From Plantago major (Eukaryota; Streptophyta; Magnoliopsida; Lamiales; Plantaginaceae), in contig CM048842.1 of the NCBI GenBank assembly GCA_026545765.1, positions 46,943,431-47,007,430 on the forward strand: a stretch of DNA of 64,000 bases. Reading direction: 5' to 3'. Position numbers and translations under genes: made by a program. Below are positions 55,693-64,000 of this stretch, piece by piece (positions within the stretch are counted from its first letter, which is position 1; each line of letters begins with the position of its first letter). Below the pieces are notes generated by a model that ran no database searches, had not been told where the DNA came from, and saw nothing but the letters and a program-made list of their open reading frames with translations.

Positions 55693-58600
55693 CTTTTAAA
55701 GTGAGAAACCGCTAAATGTTTATGGCGGTGTTCTGCTAAAGTCTTGTCTTCTTCATCATCTGAGTAATCAGCCCAGTGATCTTCATCCTCTTGGACATTC
55801 TCATCGATTGTATCGAGTCCAGCAACCATCCCAGAGATTGGTTTCTTTCCTTTCTGTGAGGAGGATGGTATATCTTTTGAAGATGATGCAGCCTTAGCAT
55901 CATGCTTAGCTTCAGATACTTCTTCAGTATCGAGTTCTTTGGTGATTGCAGTCACAACATCCTGTAGCTCTTTAACCTCAGAGTAATCAATCATCTCTTG
56001 TAGATATTGATCTTGTAGTTGATCAAGCTTGTCTCTGGATTTAGCTATCTGGTCTTCCAGTTGAAGATGGAGCTGTTGTTCTTCTTACAACAATTGTCTG
56101 AGTTGAGCAGTTCTAGTTTTAGTATTCAGCATTTTCTTAGTGATTTCCTCAGAATCCTCAACTACTTGTTCAGTAAAATCTTTCTGTTGGGAAGATGGAT
56201 GAGCAGATTTTTTAGGAGAGGAAGACGGAGATTTCTGTGATGTCTTCTGAGTGTGCTTTCCAGCAGCTGAGGCATTATTTCTTTGAGAAATTCCTCCGGT
56301 CCCTGGTGCAGGGGCATCATCATCCTTTTTATCTTTGTCATCCTTTTGGTGATGGTCAGTGGGAGATTCATCAAAGTCGTTTTCGTTTATCTCTTCCTCC
56401 TCGTCATCTTCAGATACAAGATTGACCACTTCAGGAATAGTGATCTTCTACCCATTAACCTCTTCTTGTTCAGAAGGTATAAATTGCAGAGTCTGGGGCA
56501 GGACTGGCTTGAATGCCATCTGTAATCTTGTCTGACCATCAGCCTGTTCAAAGGCTTGTATCAAACTGTGCGCCACTTCTTTGGAGAAATCCTTATGCAA
56601 TAGGGTCGCAACTGTGTATTGTTCGGTGGAAAACATTGCATGGATATAAGTCTCCAAGTCAAGAGCTTGTGCTCGTCTTGTTGGTTGATCTATGATTCTC
56701 AATATTTCAGAGAGATCAGAGCACCTTAACTTCTGCCATTTCTTGAAGCATTGAATGTGCTTCGGCAGGGTTTGAGCCTTGAAGAAGGGAAGTAGGTCCC
56801 TTTTCTCATCATCGGGAACCTGCTTTGCACTTGTTTCAGCCTGAAAGAAGGAGTTTTGAGTGTGTTTCAAAACTTTTGCAGATATCTGAGTGTAAGTGTA
56901 GTTTAGCTTCTGAGTTACCTGAGTATGAACATTAGGCTCAGAGACTTGTACTACTGAGACAAGGGGTGTCTCAGATATCTTGTTGTGAGGTGGAGACTTG
57001 GAAGTCTGGTCCTCATCAACCTTTCTTTCTTGAACCTGAGAATTAAAAATAATACAATACTTAGGAAATTGTTTGTGAAAGAATTTGTGCAATCATGCTT
57101 TAATGATTTCTGAGTTTGCTACTTACTTCCTCAATAGGAAGCTCAGAGTCATTTTTCACATAAACTTTGTCAGTTTCCAGTGTTCTTTCAGGTGATGTTT
57201 CCTTGAGGGCTTCATCAATTTCCATTGATGCAGGGGATGTCGCAACTTTGTCCCCTTGCATTTCTACTTCTGAGTGAGCCTGTGAGTAGAAAGTATTAAA
57301 TAATTTAGAGAAGAAGTTTTAGATAACCCAAAGTGAGGAGTACTTATCACTGATTTTCCATATACCTTCATACTTGAAGACTCAATGATGTGTTCTTCAG
57401 AAACCTTGTCGGTCTGTGGGTTCATTTCTGGCATTTATGCCTTATCTTCCTCTTTCTCAGTTGGAGCATGTAGAAACATTTACTTAAATGATTAAGCACA
57501 TAAACATATGACTGAAAAAGTGTCATCTTAAGAACCATTTTATCACCTGTAGCACAGGCTCATATTTCTTAAGAGGCGAGGTTGAGGGAACCTCCTTCTC
57601 AGTTTCTGAGGCAAGCTTTCCAGCTTCCTCTTGTTTTTGTGTTTCTAACTCAGCCTGTAACAAAGAATTTTTATAAGTAACAAGATGTATAAGCATAAAA
57701 ATTCACAAGGTGAGAGTTAAACCATTCAGCTACCTGAGCATTGCCAGGCTGATTGGTCTCTGGAACTTGTGACCCTTCTATGCTTTGGTCTTCTTGTTCC
57801 AGTACAGCTTCTTTGTTTGAAGTTTCAGGTACTTCACACCTTTCCTGAGTATGTAACTCAGTTGCCTCCCCTGGTTGATCATTATGAGTAGAAGTCTCAG
57901 GTTGATCCCTCTCATTCAGTTGGGGAACCTGCTCTTTTGCAGGATTTTCTTCAGCGTACTGTAATGCTGGTAATTCGAAATGGAGTTCATTTACCATTTC
58001 ATCAACCACTTGTGGCTGTTGTGGTTGTGGTTGTTGTGTTTTTGGTTGTTGTGGTTGTCTGGAAGTAGAAGAATTATCATTAGAGGGTTCTTCCAGATTT
58101 TTAGATGTGGCATTCTCATCAGCATCTGCCAGCACTAAATTACCACTCATCAGGGCTTCTTGAAGTTGTGCATAAGAGACTTTCCCTGATGAAGTGTTTG
58201 CACCAACAACCTTTGCTATAGGTGCTTGTTCAGCAACCTGAGGTGTAGGTTCTTCTTCAGATACACTTCACCGCCATTCTTTATAAAGAACCTTAGCCCT
58301 CTTTGTTCTTTCTAGGACTTGAGAGATGACTAGTTCATCATCTTCATCGTCAGAGCTCTCAACAGCATTAGGAACTGATTGGCCCATTACTCCTGCGATT
58401 TCTGCAGATAGGGCTTGGTGCTTTTCACCTGTTTTGGCAGCATTTATGAGTTCATCAGCAAGGCGTTCTGTATTAGTATTAACATTTCTAAACGCACTTT
58501 CTCTTGCTGAGTCTACTTTTGCAGTAGTTAATAACTCTTTTGCAGCATTGATGAGTTCATCTGCATTTATTAGTTCATCGGCAAGGCCTGCAGATATCTG

Positions 58601-59661
58601 GGAATCGACAACCTCAATGGGTGTATCTTCTGTTCTGCCAGCAGACTTCTTTCTTGAAGTTCTGGGCTTCTTGGTCACAACCTTTTCCTCAGATATCTTT
58701 TCAGACATTCGCTTCTTAGAACCTTTCTGAGACCCAGTAACCTTTTTCATCATGTTTGTATACTCATATTTGTAGAGTAGGTTACTGTTGGCTATTTCAG
58801 CCGTCTCTCTGAGCTCAATGCCAAGCTTTTCCAGCAAGTAGCATATCTTCAGACCATAGCCTACTGTGGCCTTTGGCTCAGCTAGTCCTTTAGCGATTTT
58901 AGGCTCGAAGCCTTGAATCTTCTTCACAAACTTCAGAAAGGCATACTTTCCCCAGTTAAAAGGGTTTTCCAGCCTTTTGTCTTGTTGATTCAGCAAGAAC
59001 ATCATGATCCAACGTTCTTGGCTTATCTGATCAGCACCTCCCTGTAGACCATCAAAGCATCTATGAAGAATGCAAGCCAATACATCCCAGTGAACCATCA
59101 GATGTCTGGTTCGGATGTCAGCAAGCTTGAACTCAGTGGGTGTATCTGATTTTTCAAGATCACACACATCACTGTACAGCTGTTTAACACCTTCAAGGAG
59201 ATCGTCATCCTTGGTGTTAATTTCAAAATCCTTTCCAAGATTTTGAAAATCGAACAGCTTGCAGAAAGTTTTTAAGTCCAGAAGGATTTCTTTTCCATGG
59301 ACAAAAGTTTTGACAGACACTATTGCAGTGCCTTCGGAAACACAGGAAATTATCCTGGGGTTATTGTAGAATTCCAACACATCGATTGATGAAATTCCAC
59401 TTGGGCGGGCAGATAGAAAACCCTTGATTTGTGCCTTTTCAAGCATGTCAAGAATCAGTTTTACGTCGCTTGGTTTTATCTTTGCTAGAGGTATTCCTCA
59501 ACCATGGCACCACCCCAAATCATTCTGTGATTTGAAGTCCAATGGTCGGGATTCAATTCTCCTACCAGTCGGTTGTTCACAATGACCAACTCTGGTGCTT
59601 GCTTTTCAGCAGTACCAGTAGAGGATTGGGATTTTTGTGTTGTTGAACGCTTAGGGGCCAT
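55693..59661 (-). pseudogene. aORF of D, N-terminal and middle part
   Basis: Minus strand from ATG 59661. The first domain is open over 392 codons (58268-59446) after an early stop and indel near 59470-59500. It carries the basic stretch KKPRTSRKKSAG and an acidic tail. Exon 2 is 57547-57654 (108 nt) and the borders of introns 1, 3 and 4 are kept. The acceptor of intron 2 is mutated from AG to AT near 57468, and a stop precedes the coiled coil near 56085. It is interrupted at 55693 by E. It confirms that the exon layout is a family trait. Confidence 0.8.
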
Positions 59662-59959
59662 CTCTTTATATAGTGTAAGGAATTGGGATTGGTGTTTGAG
59701 AGAGATTTGATTCTGTAATTCTTTGCAAAAAAACTTAATCCTGATTTGAAGAAGGTTTGCAGAGAATCAAGAAAATGGTTTTGCTATTTTTGTGCAAGTC
59801 GGAATTTTGGATTAGGCGAAAGTGATTTCTTTTGCCAAAATCCTATATATATAGCAATAGAATCTCAACAGACAAATACATACAAATTGATTTTGTGTGT
59901 ACGTATCTGTGATTTGCAAGCAGGCGTGAGCATTGGATTTATCTGAAATGTTTTCAAAG
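59662..59959 (-). promoter_or_regulatory. aORF 5' region of D with TATA-like box and deletion joint
   Basis: TATATATATA at 59844-59853 corresponds to the box in B and E. Upstream (higher coordinates) the hairpin array is missing: at about 59930 the leader is joined straight to RNase H sequence. Confidence 0.6.
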
Positions 59960-62802
59960 CAATGTTGTAGTGTGATTGCATTGGATTTATCTGAAATCTA
60001 GCACACACTCCAACTGCGTATTGAATATCAGGTCTACTTTCAGTAAGGTAAAGTAGTGAACCTATCAATTTCCTATATTATGTTCTTCAACACTCTTGTC
60101 TGATTCAGTATAGGTCATTTTGGTTCCTATGCTCATAGGTATCTTAGCATTCTTTTCAGAAGGCTTAAGATTGAACTTTGTGAACATATCTTTTGCATAC
60201 TTTGTCTGACTAATGAATATTCCATCATTGAGTTGCTTGACTTGCAATCCTAGGAAATAATTCAATTCTCCCATCATGCTCATCTCAAACTTACTTTTCA
60301 TGAGATTTGCAAAGTCATCACAAAGTTGCTTGTCTTTAGATCCAAATATAATGTCATCAGCATATACTTGAACTAAGAGTAGTTCCCCATCATGATTTAA
60401 AGTGAATAAAGTTTTATCAACTTCACCTTTCTTGAAACCACTATCCAGAAGGTATTTGGCCAAAGTATCATACCATGCTCTTGGAGCCTGTTTCAGTCCA
60501 TATAGAGCTTTCTGTAGCTTATAGACCATTCTACTTTCTGAGGAAACTTCCAAGCCAGGTGGTTGCTAGGTGGTTGCTCAACATAGACTTCCTCTGTGAG
60601 TTCACCATTTAAGAATGCACTTTTGACATCCATCTGATAAACTTTAAAGTCTTTATGAGCTGCAAAGGCTAGAAAGAGTCTTATTGCATCCAATCTGGCA
60701 ACTGGTGCATTTGACTCATCAAAATCTAGACCTTCAGTCTGGGTAAATCCCTTGGCAACCAATCTTGCTGTGTTTCTGGTTATTTCACCAGATTCATTCA
60801 TCTTGTTTCTGAAAACCCACTTAGTTCCAATTACAGATATTCCTTCTACAAGTGGAACTAGTTTCCAGACTTTGTTTCTCTCAAATTGATCCAACTCTTC
60901 TTGCATTGCAGAGATCCAGTCTTGGTCTCCTAATGCTTCTTTTATAGTTTTTGGTTCAATGTTTGAGACAAAACATCCAAAGAGAGAACTAGCATTTTCA
61001 GCTATTGCTCTCCTAGTCCTAACACCTTGATTAATTGGTCCAATTACATCTTTTGCAGGATGATCCTTAATCCATCTCATCATAGGTTTAGTGCTAGTAG
61101 GATCAATATCCAAGTGATTTGAATGTGAATCACTAGGAATATGAGTTGATACTTTTTCAGTATCTAAGACATTTTGCTCCTTAGTAGGGCGATTAATGTC
61201 TAACACTTGTTCAGTGTTTGAGCTTTCTGGAATATGTCTTTCAGAGAGATCATTTCCAGAGATAGCTCTCTGATGAACATCTCCAGTTTCCATTTCTGGA
61301 AGTCTCATAGGAAATTCTTCATCATGTTTGTGAGTCATCTGGTTGTTACTAGGCACATCAAGCTTTTCTTCGTAAGAGTCATCCTCAATTTTCACAATGT
61401 TGTTTTTCCTTTCTGAGGGTTCTTCTTCAGAATCCTTTAACAATAGTTCTTTGAACCTTTCTGAGAGTTCATCAGTAAGAGATGTTTTCTTACTTCCTTC
61501 ATAGAATACAACATGAACTGATTCTTCAATCTTCTTTGTTCTTTTGTTGTAAATTCTGTAAGCTTTGCTATTCGTGGAATAACCAAAAAACACACCTTCA
61601 TCTGCCTTTGGTTGAAATGTTCTCAGATACTCTTTTCCGTTGTTAAGAATAAAACATTTACAACCAAACACTTTCAGATGTTTAATATTAGGGGGTCTAC
61701 CAATCAAGATTTCATACGGGGTCTTGTCATGGTGTTTGTTTAACAAGCATCTGTTCTGAGTGTAGCAGGCTGTGTTTACAGCTTCAACCCAATAAACTTC
61801 ACTTATTTCAGTGTCAGCTAGCATTGTTCTTGCTGCTTCTTTAAGGGTTCTATTTTTCCTTTCTGCAACACCATTTTGTTGTGGTGTTCTTACAGAAGAA
61901 AGTTGGTGTTGTATACCTTTGCAGGTACAAAACTCCTTTATATACTGATTGACAAATTCAGTACCATGGTCTGTTCTGATTGCAGATACCTTGTCATTTT
62001 TCATGACTTCAAGCTTTTTCAGCAAGTTTGGTATCTCCACCCTAGCATCAGATTTGTGTTTCAGAAAAACAACCCAAGTGAATCTTGAGAAGTCATCTAC
62101 AACAACTAGACCATACTTCTTTCCTGCGTAACTAGTTACAGATGATTCAAAAAGATCCATGTGTAAAAGTTGCAGTGTTCTAACACTAGAATGTCTGGTT
62201 TTGGACTTGAAAGAGATCTTAGATTGTTTCCCCATCTGACAGGCAGAACATATACCATCCTTTCTGAAAGATGTTTTGGGAAGACAAACCACTAGCTCTT
62301 TCTTGGCAAGTCTGTTCAGAGTTTTGAAATTCAAGTGACTCATTCTTTTGTGCCATAACCAGTGCTCTTTTGTGTGACCTGATTGACTCACCATAAGACA
62401 TTCTTCAGTTGTGGCAGAGGCCCAATCGGCAACGTAAAGACTACCTTTCCGCCGAGCAACCAAGACTGTCTACTTTGACTCATTGTCTATAAGTTTGCAA
62501 TACTTTGCTTTGAATTTCACAGTAAAACCTTTGTCTGCAAAATGGATCATGCTAAATAGATTATATTTCAAATCCTTAACATGTAATACGTCAGTGATTG
62601 TTCAAGATCCTAAATTGGCGTTGCCAAATCCCAAAGAGGGATTTAATTCTCCTCCAGCAAATCTGATATTTGATCCTGTGTTGCAAGCTTTATAATTGAC
62701 CAGATTTGCTTTGTCTCCTGTCATGTGCTTTCCGCATCCACTATCGAATAGCCATTGTGCTTTAGTCCAAGAAGCGTTCTGCACACAACAGGAAACAGGA
62801 GA
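59930..62802 (-). pseudogene. pol: pol of element D, 3' end deleted
   Basis: Protease to early RNase H. Stops near 62602 and 62473 cut the protease and following linker. A short tandem duplication near 60560-60575 (GGTTGCTAGGTGGTTGCT) shifts frame at the RT fingers. The RT motif reads YADD instead of YVDD. Homology ends within RNase H, before its catalytic residues, because about 1.2 kb including the hairpin array is deleted. The integrase triad and zinc finger are kept. Confidence 0.86.
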
Positions 62803-64000
62803 TTAGGTTCTCAAATTAAAGTTGGAACCATCATGACTAAAGAATCTTCCAGTAGGAATCCATTTTTGAATGAATTTCTTTGAAACATTCTTTTGTCTGA
62901 CAGGAACATAAGGAGGAATTCTAGTTGAATGATTATTATCATTATTAAGAACTATTTTCTTCCTTGGTGTGTTCCTAGGTGCTCCATTTGGTGCTTTCAG
63001 ATACCTGACAGGTTTCTGAGTCTGCTTTTCAGCGAACTTAGCTTTCCTTGCCAGATTTCTTCTAGCCCTGGCATTCAGATTTTCAGTGGCTTGATTCAAT
63101 TTCCACTTCTGATAATTGCTTTGAGCAATTCTAGCCTTTAGCCATCGTTCTTGCTCCTGTTTATATTCATGAGCAAGTTGTTTTCCGATGCCTTTATAGC
63201 CAATACCATTTCGAGCACTTGAAGCCATCTGAGATCTTTTCTCAGTAGCTTTGCTACTCTGTGGTTGGTCTATTTTCTTTCCAGAAAATGTGACATGGGA
63301 GAATTTGCCAGCACCTGCAATTCTACCCTTTTGAGAGACGTAGCACTGTGGGTGTTTACATTTTTCAGTGTCCTGTTTCTTTTCAGAGACATGCCCAACA
63401 GTTTTCTTTTTGACTTGTTTTTCCCACAAAGGTTTAGTCGCAACTGCCTTTCCTTTGTCAACATTCTTTGTCTTCTGACCGATACTGTACATTGCTTGGG
63501 AACCATCTTGCTGAGTACTTACAAATATTCTTCTTTCCTCACTCTTATTCAGAGTGGTAGAACAATTTGTTTGTGTATTCAGCCCAAGTCCTTTATTTTC
63601 TGAAGGGTCTCTTAAATAAGATTGTACTTCAGTAAGAGTGTCACTAGCTTTGGCATAAGACTGAAAAGATAATTCTTTCTTTTTGAGTTCTTTGTTTTCA
63701 GAAAGAAGATCTTCGTATTTCTTTAGCAGTTCAACCATTGCTTCTTTATGTGACTTTTCAGTCTCAGATATCTGAACTTTGAGGAATGCATTTTAAGCAT
63801 CCTTTTTCTCAGATATCTTGACTAATTGAGAGTTTTCTTTTGCAAGAAGATTCTTTTCTTCTTCAAGATTTTCGGCTCTAGCTCGGATCATTAGAAATTC
63901 TCTTTCATAGATATCAAGTTCCTTTCTGAGATTTTCTAGATCTTTTATTTCTTCTTCATCACTTTCATAAGTATAACAAGAAGTATGTGTTACCTCATCA
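62803..64000 (-). pseudogene. gag: gag of element D, C-terminal part (runs off window)
   Basis: Basic tail and coiled coil of gag, ending at TAA 62803-62805, in frame with pol as in B and E. It is open over 311 codons from 63738; a TAA interrupts the coiled coil near 63795. The N-terminal half and the 5' LTR lie beyond 64000. Confidence 0.85.

Larger units (their letters stand above)
35554..64000 (-). mobile_element. Sirevirus-type copia element D (minus), interrupted by E
   Basis: An older minus-strand copy: 3' LTR 35554-37181, aORF in two halves (37575-39256 and 55693-59661), pol 59960-62802 and gag from 62803 past the window end. Element E (39257-55692) interrupts the aORF. The 5' LTR lies outside. 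The left flanking pentamer is CTTTG (35549-35553), but its partner is not visible. D carries more stops, indels and a large internal deletion, so it is older than E, as nesting requires. Confidence 0.9.

Overview
The window reads as a plant nuclear chromosome, probably from a dicot. It is repeat-rich and almost entirely transposon-derived. The plant call rests on long copia elements of the Sirevirus (SIRE/Maximus) type, a plant-type Helitron/PIF1 relic, a Stowaway-like MITE, a hAT-like MITE and one small gene that looks like a CLE signal peptide. No rRNA, tRNA or CRISPR was seen. The species cannot be named from the sequence.

Layout: (1) 1-4984 is the 3' part of a plus-strand Sirevirus (A), ending in a 1.79 kb LTR. 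A sits inside the gag of a minus-strand sister element (C, 4985-8115). (2) 8116-33611 is an old, scrambled Helitron with repeated and inverted helicase fragments and a gypsy-LTR-like insert. A complete 16.5 kb plus-strand Sirevirus (B, 14364-30850, target duplication TAAAG) splits its helicase. The Helitron also carries a Stowaway MITE (31269-31504) and a hAT-like MITE (32635-33581) that landed in its terminal hairpin; its 3' end is at 33611. (3) 33612-35553 is the only stretch not covered by the named mobile elements, with palindromes and a CLE-like gene on the minus strand. (4) 35554 to the window end is a minus-strand Sirevirus (D), interrupted at 39257-55692 by a complete minus-strand sister (E, target duplication CTTTT).

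Each Sirevirus copy follows one plan: LTR, Met-tRNA primer site, gag with a CCHC knuckle and long coiled coil, an in-frame TAA, pol (protease, integrase, RT, RNase H), a block of small hairpins, then an extra gene of about 5.6 kb (called aORF here), a polypurine tract and the 3' LTR. The aORF is the most striking object. It appears to be a multi-exon gene with five short GT-AG introns, all phase 0, separating repeated mini-exons, and it is preceded by its own TATA-like box. The same intron positions recur in B, D and E. All copies are damaged, and A and B share the same aORF lesions, which suggests that copies spread without a working aORF in cis.
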